Below are positions 28,201 to 35,465 of a DNA stretch of 64,000 nt, piece after piece (within the stretch, counting starts at the first letter, position 1; every line of letters starts with the position of its first letter). The DNA comes from Bacteroidales bacterium (GTDB lineage: Bacteria > Bacteroidota > Bacteroidia > Bacteroidales > GCA-2748055): contig JARGFM010000002.1 of the NCBI GenBank assembly GCA_029210725.1, positions 62,001 to 126,000 on the forward strand. The letters are read 5' to 3'. Under the pieces are notes generated by a model. It was not told the DNA's origin. It saw nothing but the letters and a program-made list of their open reading frames with translations, and did not search any database. Position numbers and translations under genes: made by a program.

Positions 28201-30461
28201 CTATAGGCTCCTTCTTCCAGTCCAGAGATATCTTCGGTGTTGTCCATAAAGCCACCGGGGCCGGTCCAGGCAAAAGCATAGGGGGCTGTTCCACCGGAAA
28301 CAGAAAGATTTATGGAGCCGTTCCCTGCTCCAAAACAGTCAATATCTCCCTGGGTGGTGGTGGCTGTAAGGGCTGGAGGGGCATCCACCGTCTGCGGGGA
28401 CATTATTTCCACACACCCCAGGTTGTCGGTGACTTCCAGCACATAGGTCCCCGGTTCCAGGGCGGAGATATCTTCGCTGTTATCATTAAAGCCGTTGGGT
28501 CCGGTCCAGAGATAGGTGTAGCCTGGGATGCCCCCGGAAATGCTGGCATCAATGGCGCCATCATTGCTGGGCAAAGGCATTCCGCAGTTCAGGTCTGTGA
28601 CAGAAAATAAAGCGGTGATAAGCGGATTTTCGTTGATAGTTACCAGATCGGGGAAATCCCGGGTGCAACCGTGATCATCGGAGATGCTCAGACTGTAATC
28701 TCCGGCCGCCAGGCCTGAGATATCCTCTGTGGTGGCAGTAAACCCGCCGGGACCGCTCCAGGAAAACAGGTAAGCGGGGGTGTCGCCAGCGGGGGTAATT
28801 TCAATAAGTCCTGTAGAGGCTCCAAAACAGTCTACCTGCCCAATCAAATCCACAGTCACATCCAGCTGGGCAGGTTCTTCGATGGTAACAATATCCGGGT
28901 AAGTAAGCACACAGGAGTTGTTATCGGTAATGGTCAGGGTGTAACTATCGGCGGGAAGGTCGTCCGGGTCTTCGGCGTTTGAACTGTGGCTGCTTGAAGC
29001 CCCGAGCCATTCAAAGGTATACGGGGCCGTTCCCCCCGAGGGTGTTATCCGGATCTGCCCGTCGTTGCCACCGAAGCAGGAAACGTCGGTGCTTCCGTCC
29101 ACGGTCATGCTGATGGGGGAGGGTTCGGTAATGGCCAGCACATCGGGGAATGCCACTACACAACTATGATCATCTGATATGGTCACCGAATATACATCGG
29201 CCGGCATGGTCGTGGGGTCTTCTTCAGAGGAAGAATAGGGGGTGGTGGAGCCTGACCATACAAAAGTATACGGGGCCGATCCTCCGGTCACAGTGATCTG
29301 TGCGGAACCGTCATTATCCCCGTTGCAGGAAACGGGGATCGTGGAATTCACAAGAACGGCCAGTGGATCCGGTTGGCTGATAGTCACAAAAGCAGGGAGG
29401 TCCCGGTAGCATCCACTTACATCCGTGACAGTAAGGCTGTAAGTGTCTGCAGGAAGGTTAAGCGGGTCCTCATCCGTGGATACCGGTCCGCTCACCTCGC
29501 CAACCCATGCATAGGTATATCCTCCGGCACCTCCGCTGGTGCTCAGGGATATGGTGCCATCGCTGCCGCCGTTGCAGCTTACATCAGTTGTTCCATCCAG
29601 GACCGGATTGATCTGAGTAGGCTGACCCACCGTATAGGGTCCCAAAGCGGAGGAACAGCCGTTTCCATCTGTTATGGTTACAAAATAGTCACCTGCTTCC
29701 ACCAGGGAGATATCTTCGTCTGTGGAGGTGTAGCCCGAGGGTCCGGTCCATGCATACGTATATCCGGTGCCTGTTCCCGAGGGGGTACCCCCGGTGGGGG
29801 TGATTGAAACGGATCCGGTAAAGGCACCAAAGCAGCCGGCATCGGTGATGTTGTCCAGGGTGGCTAAGACCTGATCGGGATTGATGATGGTGAGCGGGGG
29901 AGTTATATCCGTGGATGGACAGCCTCCTGCATCGCTTGCTGTAACTGTATAATCTCCTCCCGGGAGACTGGTAAAAACGCCGGTGCTGTTAGATCCGTTA
30001 ACGGGTCCGGCCAGTATAAAGGTAAAACTCCCCGATTCGCCGGTCGCAGTTACTGTTATGTTTCCATCGTTGGCATTGTTGCAGCTGATGTCGGTGGAGG
30101 TGTAAGAAGTAATAAGCATGGGATCGGGACCGTCAACGCTGGCGGTATAATAGGCCGGATTACCCAGATTGTCCAGGACGGCAATCAGGTAAAAGTTAAA
30201 TTTTCTTCGGCCAACCGAAGTAATAGAGGTGCTGTTTGTGGGACCACCAAAATCGACCGGGAATCCCCCGCCTTCATATATATACCATGTGAAGGGGGCA
30301 ACTCCGCCTGAAATGTCGAATGAGATCGTTCCGTCAGTCCCATCTGAACAGGTGGTTGGAGTGGAGCTGACATTGATGATGGACAGCACCTGTGCCGGTA
30401 GAAAAGTAGCTGAAGCTGACAGAGTCAGAGTCAGTAGAATCATATATCGGAATGCTTTCAT
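25251..30461 (-). CDS. SprB-repeat surface protein with CHU_C (type B T9SS) C-terminal domain
   Basis: The 1736-residue protein has a signal peptide (1-23), 18 tandem SprB-type repeats of about 75-80 residues (core motif like TDISCNGxxDGTIxIxVSGGxAPYxFxWxG), a Cys-bearing Ig-like segment at about 1440-1620, and the gliding-associated C-terminal domain from about 1650 (NVFSPNGDGINEYFEIRN, VEVYSRWGDQIF, GTYYYIIVPY, ending TIIR). The repeats resemble those of SprB, but the protein is much shorter than the 6,500-residue Flavobacterium adhesin. It should be exported by T9SS and displayed or released; adhesion is the usual inferred role. It is followed 1 bp later by PorP/SprF. Confidence 0.93.
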   Translation of the reverse strand: MKAFRYMILLTLTLSASATFLPAQVLSIINVSSTPTTCSDGTDGTISFDISGGVAPFTWYIYEGGGFPVDFGGPTNSTSITSVGRRKFNFYLIAVLDNLGNPAYYTASVDGPDPMLITSYTSTDISCNNANDGNITVTATGESGSFTFILAGPVNGSNSTGVFTSLPGGDYTVTASDAGGCPSTDITPPLTIINPDQVLATLDNITDAGCFGAFTGSVSITPTGGTPSGTGTGYTYAWTGPSGYTSTDEDISLVEAGDYFVTITDGNGCSSALGPYTVGQPTQINPVLDGTTDVSCNGGSDGTISLSTSGGAGGYTYAWVGEVSGPVSTDEDPLNLPADTYSLTVTDVSGCYRDLPAFVTISQPDPLAVLVNSTIPVSCNGDNDGSAQITVTGGSAPYTFVWSGSTTPYSSSEEDPTTMPADVYSVTISDDHSCVVAFPDVLAITEPSPISMTVDGSTDVSCFGGNDGQIRITPSGGTAPYTFEWLGASSSHSSNAEDPDDLPADSYTLTITDNNSCVLTYPDIVTIEEPAQLDVTVDLIGQVDCFGASTGLIEITPAGDTPAYLFSWSGPGGFTATTEDISGLAAGDYSLSISDDHGCTRDFPDLVTINENPLITALFSVTDLNCGMPLPSNDGAIDASISGGIPGYTYLWTGPNGFNDNSEDISALEPGTYVLEVTDNLGCVEIMSPQTVDAPPALTATTTQGDIDCFGAGNGSINLSVSGGTAPYAFAWTGPGGFMDNTEDISGLEEGAYSVTVTYSGTCVVPFTDIATIAESPEIQVASVKTDISCGGLTDGAIAISVTGGVAPYLFAWTGPNGFLSASEDLNGLEAGSYSLSITDGNGCMVSFPNLETIIEPASVTATYVSHQDVLCHGDASGSIEIDVSGGLAPYIFDWTNSSGGSASGLEDPVGLPAGTYSLVITDASSCAFSFPDLAIITEPPLLTVDLVKTDISCYGSADGTITVAAAGGSGPYEYSSDGSTYQAANNFGPLAPGFYTIRTRDANLCTVTDTITLPEPAEILIQSETGTYLCHGALLGEISINGVSGGVGPYTYSINGGTDFFASSLFTGLAPGSYQTVVMDATGCSIPGNLNVLTEPAPIQISFFDQEDITSCSDSNEGRILITGAGGTGSITYSLNGDPPVSAGDFQNLPGGIHLLSLFDDNACILDTTVEILAPPPLSIDNIIGSPVTPCNGDANGELEVTGSGGTAPLEYSLDGVTYQSDGTFSGLSAGDYSTWMRDANGCFLTASASISEPAPVLATVIKTDATYGNPGTISISGISGGTAPYEYSINGLAGPFSDITDYSGLAPASYQVIVRDQDGCTYEEIVLILDTPPLDVLVNISHLSCFGANDGSIEFVPQDAEGAVQYSIDMGLSFVTDPLFENLPGNMTYQLVALDEAGKLFTGTVTINEPAEILLNYTITPAQCNVFSETGAIEISVSGGSGGFDFLWSDDSTSEDRLNILAGEYGLLITDGSGCTLTDTISVFSEVTVTADAGEDVSICSGASVQLQGAGNGVPSWAPGSYLTDPALLDPVAGGMTESTPFVLTITETASSYGCYNTDTVWVNLHPLTGLDVTPDTFVIKGQSIHLEAAGGPFEQYRWEPATGLDNASVSNPVATPLVPTRYYVFALNAYGCEEAASVFVDVIEDIQAYNVFSPNGDGINEYFEIRNSERFPEMLVEVYSRWGDQIFSTVGYGSGNEWDGTVRGKEAPLGTYYYIIVPYPGAEPISGNVTIIR
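26010..30390 (-). repeat. 18 SprB-type protein repeats (about 230-240 bp each)
   Basis: Each unit codes for a short Cys-containing start (S-C-x-G-x-x-D-G), an alternating beta stretch, then a glycine-rich APY turn and an aspartate-rich ending (ADxYSLTITDxxGC). The units are diverged in DNA, so they are old repeats, unlike the recent 33-bp ones in tatA. Most units pair a Cys near the start with one near the end, suggesting a disulfide within each module. Confidence 0.88.
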
Positions 30462-30589
30462 ATGGCCTCAAATTCATGCAGTACCCCACTAGAACAGGAA
30501 TATCCCGTCATTGGTTGCAGACAATAATGTACATTGCTTGCAGCTTGACATAAAATTAGAGCTTCTGAGAATAAGAGAGATGCAAAGTT

Positions 30590-31831
30590 TTAAACAATAG
30601 TACCCTTTTCGACAGCTGCAAGGTATTTTTTTGAGATCTGCTGCACAGGGTACCTGGCAGCGATCAGGCCGATGATTAACACCGTTATCCAGATAAGACC
30701 AATGTCAAGCAATTCAATTTGAACCGGATAGGCATCAATAATAAAGGATCCGTTTCCGGTAAGTTTAATCACGCCAAAGTGTTGCTGGATCCAGCTGATG
30801 GCCGTTCCCAGGAAAATACCGCTTACACTGCCAAGCACAGAAATGAGCCAGCCTTCTACCAGGAAAATCCGTTTGATCAGCTTCTTGCCAGCTCCCATGT
30901 TACGAAGCGCAAGGATATCCTTTTTCTTGTCAATGATCAGCATGGAAAGGGAGCCTATGATATTAAAGGAGGCGATGATCAGAATAAAGGTCAGTATCAG
31001 GAAGATAGCCCATTTCTCTGATCTCATCACCTTATAGAACAGCTCATTTTGCTGTTCCCTGTTTTTAACGTGGAAGTTCGTCCCCAGGATGGTCATGATC
31101 TCTTTTTGGACCTCTTCAACAGGGAAATCCGGGTCCAGCTTTACTTCCAGATGTGTGACCTCTCCCTGATAGGAGAGCAGTTCCCTCACATAGTCGATGG
31201 GACAAATGATATACCTGGAATCGAAGTCTTGTTCGATGGCAAATATTCCGGAAGGGTAAATGAAATTCCTGCGGATCGACTCCTCGGGTTGGGACATATT
31301 GATCCGTGCTTTCCGGTCGATGGTATAGATAAAGAGGGGATCAATAAAACTGAGTCCGATCCCCAGGTTGATAGCCACCCCCTGGCCTACCACTGCGTAT
31401 GACCTGTTCTGGTCTTTCAGTTTCATCTCCCCGTCATAAATCATGGAATCCAGTCCGGAGACATCCCTGAAGGCTTCATCCACCCCTTTGACCGTGGCAA
31501 TATGCTGTCTGTCGTTGTACAGCAGCAGTACGTTTTCCTCCAGTACTTCAGAGAGTGCGACAACTCCGGGATGTGAGCGGATAGCCTGCATATTTTTGGG
31601 ATCGGGTTCGAAGGTCTTGCCCTTGACGGCCGAAATCTTAATTTCCGGGTCAAAGGTATTATAAAGCGATTTTACGATGGAATCAAAACCGTTGAACACT
31701 GAAAGAACGATGACCAGGGCCATGGTGCCGGTGGTTATGCCCAGTACGGAAATACCGGAAATGATATTGATGGCATTCTGGGACTTTTTTCCCAGCAGGT
31801 AGCGCCTTGCTATGTAAAAGGAGAGCTTCAC
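30590..31831 (-). CDS. LolC/LolE-type ABC transporter permease
   Basis: The 413-residue permease has an N-terminal helix (about 21-46; INIISGISVLGITTGTMALVIVLSVFNGF), a large periplasmic domain (about 47-265), and three C-terminal helices with the FtsX fold (LILTFILIIASFNIIGSLSML, VLGSVSGIFLGTAISWI, and the final helix). This is the LolC/E layout, used with LolD to release lipoproteins. The start codon is GTG at 31831, overlapping the upstream gene stop as GTGA; the N-terminal sequence MKLSFYIARRYL fits the family. It is the last gene of rbfA-methyltransferase-permease. LolD is 17 kb away. Confidence 0.87.
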   Translation of the reverse strand: MKLSFYIARRYLLGKKSQNAINIISGISVLGITTGTMALVIVLSVFNGFDSIVKSLYNTFDPEIKISAVKGKTFEPDPKNMQAIRSHPGVVALSEVLEENVLLLYNDRQHIATVKGVDEAFRDVSGLDSMIYDGEMKLKDQNRSYAVVGQGVAINLGIGLSFIDPLFIYTIDRKARINMSQPEESIRRNFIYPSGIFAIEQDFDSRYIICPIDYVRELLSYQGEVTHLEVKLDPDFPVEEVQKEIMTILGTNFHVKNREQQNELFYKVMRSEKWAIFLILTFILIIASFNIIGSLSMLIIDKKKDILALRNMGAGKKLIKRIFLVEGWLISVLGSVSGIFLGTAISWIQQHFGVIKLTGNGSFIIDAYPVQIELLDIGLIWITVLIIGLIAARYPVQQISKKYLAAVEKGTIV

Positions 31832-32637
31832 TTTTTACATTTCACGATCAGTCCGGTGCCCGTGTGGTGTTCTCCCCTTACATCGGCCATGTTCAGCAGA
31901 TAGCAAAAGGGATAAACGAACAGATAGTATAATGGAAGCACCATCAGGAAGAGTTTACTGAAATTGGCCAGCAAAATGGGATACTTCATAGAGAGTTTCC
32001 AGGAGATTTTACCGGGTTTGCCATAAGAGTAGTTGATCTGAATATTGGAAAAACCGGCTTCTCTGAGTTTTTCCTCGATCTCCTGCACCCCATATCCATC
32101 CCTGACATGTTCGTCGATAAAGGATTCATCATGTTCGTGATGTACATCCGATCCGCCCTGGTCCGAAGGGGTAGAGATCAGCAGCACACCTCCTTCTTTT
32201 AAGCCCCTGTATATATGCCTGAATACGCTACGATCATCTTCAATATGCTCCATGACATCCACAGAGAGTACCAGGTCCCACTCTTCATTTACTTCCAGCT
32301 TTGTCAGATCCGCATGTCTGAACCTTACCTTATCGCTACGATGGATGGCAGAGAAAAAGTGATTGCAGTCGTTCACCTGTTCCTGTTTGATATCCAGGCC
32401 GGTGATCCTGGCATCGGGATAGCGCTTGGACAGATCATAGACATACTGTCCAAACCCTGATCCCGCATCTGCAATCTCTACAGGATGGAATCCCTCCCCA
32501 TTCAGTTTTTTTAATTCACGGCGAATATGCCAGGAGCGTAAGAGGAGCAGGTCCAGCAGCCTGTAAAAAAACTTCCTTAACCGGGGGGTCCGGTTAAATA
32601 CTCTGCCCAGGCTGTGCTTGATGGGATCGTATTGCAT
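31828..32637 (-). CDS. SAM-dependent methyltransferase (class I)
   Basis: The 269 residues contain motif I of class I methyltransferases (IADAGSGFGQYVYDL, about 54-68), the acidic residue for the SAM ribose (ITGLDIKQEQV), motif II region VLSVDVMEHIEDD and post-motif ISTPSDQGGSDVHHEHDESFIDEHV. The C-terminal 60 residues have a hydrophobic stretch (ILLANFSKLFLMVLPLYYLFVYPFCYLL), suggesting membrane attachment. The substrate is unknown; lipid or quinone-like substrates fit the membrane tail (inference). ATG overlaps the rbfA stop (TAATG), and the next gene overlaps by 4 bp. Confidence 0.85.
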   Translation of the reverse strand: MQYDPIKHSLGRVFNRTPRLRKFFYRLLDLLLLRSWHIRRELKKLNGEGFHPVEIADAGSGFGQYVYDLSKRYPDARITGLDIKQEQVNDCNHFFSAIHRSDKVRFRHADLTKLEVNEEWDLVLSVDVMEHIEDDRSVFRHIYRGLKEGGVLLISTPSDQGGSDVHHEHDESFIDEHVRDGYGVQEIEEKLREAGFSNIQINYSYGKPGKISWKLSMKYPILLANFSKLFLMVLPLYYLFVYPFCYLLNMADVRGEHHTGTGLIVKCKK

Positions 32638-32978
32638 TAATCATCTTTTAAAAGGCCATCGATCCGGTCGATGTAATCCAGGGAGTCATCCAGGAAATAG
32701 GAGAACTCCGGAATGTGCCTTAACTGGCTCCGAAGCTTTCTGCCCAGTTGACTGCGGACCATTCCCGCTTTTTCAGAGATTGCCCGAACAGCCTTATCCG
32801 CTTCTTCAGCCGGGAAGATGCTCAAATAAACTTTTGCTACTCCCAGATCCGGGCTGATCCGGACCACGGTGACCGTAACCATCTTTCCTCCGGTAATTTC
32901 AGGACCCTGTCTCTGGAAATATTCACCAAGTTCTTTTTGAAGCAACCTGGATACTTTATGCTGGCGGGTAGTGGTCAT
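32637..32978 (-). CDS. rbfA: Ribosome-binding factor A
   Basis: RbfA assists 30S subunit maturation. The start ATG 32978 gives MTTTRQHKVSRLLQKELGEYFQRQ, the characteristic family N-terminus; longer upstream frames run into the promoter. The 113 residues continue with VTVVRISPDLGVAKVYLSIFP and end with a KH-like fold region (LRHIPEFSYFLDDSLDYIDRIDGLL). A perfect TACTTTTG element ends only 5 bp before the ATG, implying a leaderless or nearly leaderless mRNA. It is divergent from trpS across 46 bp. Confidence 0.95.
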   Translation of the reverse strand: MTTTRQHKVSRLLQKELGEYFQRQGPEITGGKMVTVTVVRISPDLGVAKVYLSIFPAEEADKAVRAISEKAGMVRSQLGRKLRSQLRHIPEFSYFLDDSLDYIDRIDGLLKDD

Positions 32979-32983
32979 GGGGG

Positions 32984-32991
32984 CAAAAGTA
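32984..32991 (-). promoter_or_regulatory. Candidate -7 element TACTTTTG for rbfA, very close to the start codon
   Basis: On the minus strand TACTTTTG ends 5 bp from the rbfA ATG. The matching element for trpS lies 21 bp away on the other strand, so the two promoters face apart back to back. Confidence 0.55.
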
Positions 32992-33012
32992 CGTTTTTTC
33001 AAGAACATTTTA

Positions 33013-33020
33013 TAGTTTTG
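33013..33020 (+). promoter_or_regulatory. Candidate -7 element TAGTTTTG for trpS, very close to the start codon
   Basis: TAGTTTTG fits TAnnTTTG and ends 4 bp before the trpS ATG. Other promoters in this window sit 16-71 bp from their start codons. Confidence 0.55.
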
Positions 33021-33024
33021 CACG

Positions 33025-34014
33025 ATGGACACAGTATTAAGCGGGATCCGGTCTACCGGGAAACTTCACCTGGGGAATTATTTTGGTGCGATAAAGAATT
33101 TTGTAAAGATGCAGCACCAGAACAGGTGCTTCTTTTTTGTGGCTGATTATCATGCCCTGACCACACATCCCAAACCGGAAAACCTGCATCACAATATCCG
33201 GACCGTTGTTTCGGAATACCTGGCAGCCGGGCTGGATCCGGAGGTGGCCACCCTCTATATCCAGAGCGATGTCCCGGAGATCATGGAACTCTACCTCCTT
33301 CTCAGCATGAATGCCTATGTGGGTGAGCTGGAACGTACCACGACCTTTAAGGAAAAGATCCGCAGGCAACCGGAAAATGTGAATGCGGGATTACTTACTT
33401 ACCCCGTCCTGATGGCTGCGGATATCCTCATACATAATTCAGACAAGGTGCCTGTGGGCAAGGACCAGGAACAGAACCTGGAAATGGCACGAAAGTTTGC
33501 CAAGCGCTTTAATCATATGTATGAGGTGGAATATTTCACACTGCCGCAACCCTATAATTTCGGGGAAGAGCTGATCAAGGTGCCCGGACTGGACGGGACC
33601 GGCAAGATGGGGAAAAGTGAGGGGAACGGGATCTACCTGGCGGATGAACCCGCAGAGATTCGCAAAAAGGTCATGCGGGCAGTCACCGATGCCGGACCTC
33701 AGAAACCCAATTCACCTATGACTGAACCGGTAGCCAACCTGTTTTACCTGCTTGAGCTCCTGTCCACCCCGGATGTGGTGAAGCATTTCCGGGAAACCTA
33801 CCTGGATTGCAGCATCCGTTACGGGGACCTGAAAAAGCAGCTGGCTGAAGATATCATCACTTTTACCAGTCCGATCCGGGAACGGATCCATGAAATTTAC
33901 AACGATGATGACTATCTGCGGAAAGTGGTGAGGATGGGAGCCGAGAAAGCCCGGGAAAGTGCATCCGGAACCCTGCGGGACGTGCGGGAGATTATCGGAT
34001 ATAAGCCCTTTTAG
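33025..34014 (+). CDS. trpS: Tryptophan--tRNA ligase
   Basis: TrpRS charges tRNA(Trp). The 329 residues begin MDTVLSGIRSTGKLHLGNYFGAI with the class I HIGH-like motif TGKLHLGN, include the Rossmann-fold region VLMAADILIHNSDKVPVGKDQEQNLEMARK, and the KMSKS-like loop DGTGKMGKSEGN. The chosen ATG is the family N-terminus. No leader is available between the -7 element and the start. The convergent META-like lipoprotein gene follows after a repeat-rich 156-bp gap. Confidence 0.96.
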   Translation: MDTVLSGIRSTGKLHLGNYFGAIKNFVKMQHQNRCFFFVADYHALTTHPKPENLHHNIRTVVSEYLAAGLDPEVATLYIQSDVPEIMELYLLLSMNAYVGELERTTTFKEKIRRQPENVNAGLLTYPVLMAADILIHNSDKVPVGKDQEQNLEMARKFAKRFNHMYEVEYFTLPQPYNFGEELIKVPGLDGTGKMGKSEGNGIYLADEPAEIRKKVMRAVTDAGPQKPNSPMTEPVANLFYLLELLSTPDVVKHFRETYLDCSIRYGDLKKQLAEDIITFTSPIRERIHEIYNDDDYLRKVVRMGAEKARESASGTLRDVREIIGYKPF

Positions 34015-34159
34015 GGCATACCCCTTCGTATATACCGCCTCCCCGCTTAAAATCTTCACTGCGTGAATATTTATAGGCGATATCAGCAGCATATACTTCG
34101 GGATATCTTTGAGAATAGGCCTCTTTAGGGAATACCCCTTCGATAACATATACTTCGGG
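34010..34159. repeat. Imperfect repeated segment after trpS
   Basis: TTTAGGGCATACCCCTTCG at 34010-34028 recurs as TTTAGGGAATACCCCTTCG at 34124-34142 (18 of 19 bases), and CATATACTTCGGG occurs at 34090-34102 and 34147-34159. The first copy overlaps the trpS stop codon. Each long copy has a GGG-nATA-CCCC mini-palindrome. This may be a duplicated terminator region or a short genomic repeat family; I see no gene in it. Confidence 0.55.
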
Positions 34160-34170
34160 TAAATGGCGGA

Positions 34171-34578
34171 TTAGAGTCTGAGGAGGACTATTTTACCCTC
34201 CCCTTCCAGGTGAAGTTCGTCTCCCCTGGCGTAATATCCAGTCATTTTTGGAAGCAGGAGAGAAAGATCCTCGGCAAACTCGGAATCACAGCAGATTTTT
34301 GTGCAAGCCATTGCCAGAATCTCCACACGTCCTATCTCCGGAATATCGTATGAGCCAAAGCAGGTATTTACATCCAGTCTCAGATTATAAGTTTCATCGC
34401 TGACAAATTGAAGAATATAGTTGCTATCTGTACCTGTAAAGGTAAATTGCCCGCTTTTCCGGATCTTTTCTACTTTCCAGGCATTCTCCCTCAGGTCCAT
34501 ATCTATATCCTCTTTCTGACAGGATGATCCCACTAATCCGGAAAGGAGCAAAAAGAGCAGAATTTTCAATTTTTCCAT
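34171..34578 (-). CDS. META-domain-like lipoprotein
   Basis: The 135 residues start with a lipoprotein signal (LVGSSC, Cys20). The rest resembles META/HslJ-like domains: an early ENAWKVEKI, NTCFGSYDIPEIGRVEILAMACTKICC (in place of N-x-C/G-x-x-Y...T-x-M-A-C), and a final GDELHLEGEGKIVLLRL. It is Cys-rich in the middle (C-x3-C-C). Function is unknown; META proteins are often stress-linked. It is convergent with trpS. Confidence 0.72.
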   Translation of the reverse strand: MEKLKILLFLLLSGLVGSSCQKEDIDMDLRENAWKVEKIRKSGQFTFTGTDSNYILQFVSDETYNLRLDVNTCFGSYDIPEIGRVEILAMACTKICCDSEFAEDLSLLLPKMTGYYARGDELHLEGEGKIVLLRL

Positions 34579-34643
34579 GTTTTATAGGCTCGTTTATACT
34601 CAGGATGTGTATATGGGACAGATGGTTGCCAACAGGGCTATAT

Positions 34644-34675
34644 AAAAAGTAAAAGTCCGCCTGTGGAGACGGACC
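34644..34675 (-). terminator. Probable terminator of ung
   Basis: On the minus strand GTCCG/CGGAC (arms at 34655-34659 and 34670-34674) with a short inner stem is followed by TTTTACTTTTT. It lies between ung and the META-like lipoprotein gene. Confidence 0.55.
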
Positions 34676-34748
34676 TGGCCCCGAAGTTGTCAGGGAATAT
34701 GTTGGATGAACTGTCGCTTTATATAAAACAAAGAGCGTGCCAAACTAT

Positions 34749-35426
34749 TTAAAGGGTCCAGTCAATCGCTGTTTTACCCTGTTGTTCTAGGTAGGCGTTG
34801 GTCTGCGAAAAGTGCCGGCAATCAAAAAACCCGTTATATGCCGACAGGGGGGATGGATGGGCGGCTTTCAGGATCAGGTGCTTATTGCTGTCAATCAGGG
34901 ACTCCTTGGCCTGGGCAAAGCGGCCCCAGAGCAGGAAGACCACGCCGCTCTTTTCCTGAGAAACAAGCTCAATCACCCGGTTTGTGAAGGTTTCCCAGCC
35001 TTTTTTCTGATGTGAGCCTGCCTGGCTGTCGCGTACTGTCAGGGTGGCATTGATCAGGAGTACCCCCTGGCCGGCCCATTTTTCCAGATTCCCGTGAACC
35101 GGTACCGGAATCCCCAGATCCGAATGCAGTTCTTTAAAAATATTCATCAGCGACGGGGGTTGGGGAATCCCGTGGGGAACCGAAAAGCAGAGCCCGTGCG
35201 CCTGGCCTTTGCCATGATAGGGATCCTGTCCCAGGATAACCACCTTGACCTCTTCGAAAGGAGTGCGCTGAAAGGCATTAAAAATCAGCTTTCTCGGGGG
35301 GTAGAGGGTGTACTTTTTTTTCTCTTCCAGCAAGAACTCCTTAAGCGTTCTGAAATAGGGAGACTGGAACTGATCCATCAGGACCGATTTCCATCCCTCT
35401 TCAATGACCGGATCGATCTTTTCCAT
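34749..35426 (-). CDS. ung: Uracil-DNA glycosylase (family 1)
   Basis: Ung removes uracil from DNA to start base excision repair. The 225 residues include the water-activating loop VVILGQDPYHGKGQAHGLCFSV (Asp68), the Pro-rich loop GIPQPPSLMNIFKEL, and the Leu/minor-groove loop AAHPSPLSAYNGFFDCRHFSQTN with the catalytic His. The start ATG 35426 matches the usual N-terminus. It is 39 bp downstream of the TonB-dependent receptor gene on the same strand; no functional link is suggested. Confidence 0.97.
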   Translation of the reverse strand: MEKIDPVIEEGWKSVLMDQFQSPYFRTLKEFLLEEKKKYTLYPPRKLIFNAFQRTPFEEVKVVILGQDPYHGKGQAHGLCFSVPHGIPQPPSLMNIFKELHSDLGIPVPVHGNLEKWAGQGVLLINATLTVRDSQAGSHQKKGWETFTNRVIELVSQEKSGVVFLLWGRFAQAKESLIDSNKHLILKAAHPSPLSAYNGFFDCRHFSQTNAYLEQQGKTAIDWTL

Positions 35427-35465
35427 GCTATGAAAGTAAGTAAAGTGGAGGAGGCTTACAACGGT

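Noticed and set aside
25251-30461. Small plus-strand open frames in the SprB-like gene
   Set aside because: They are shadows of a repetitive coding sequence with a strong minus-strand domain signal.
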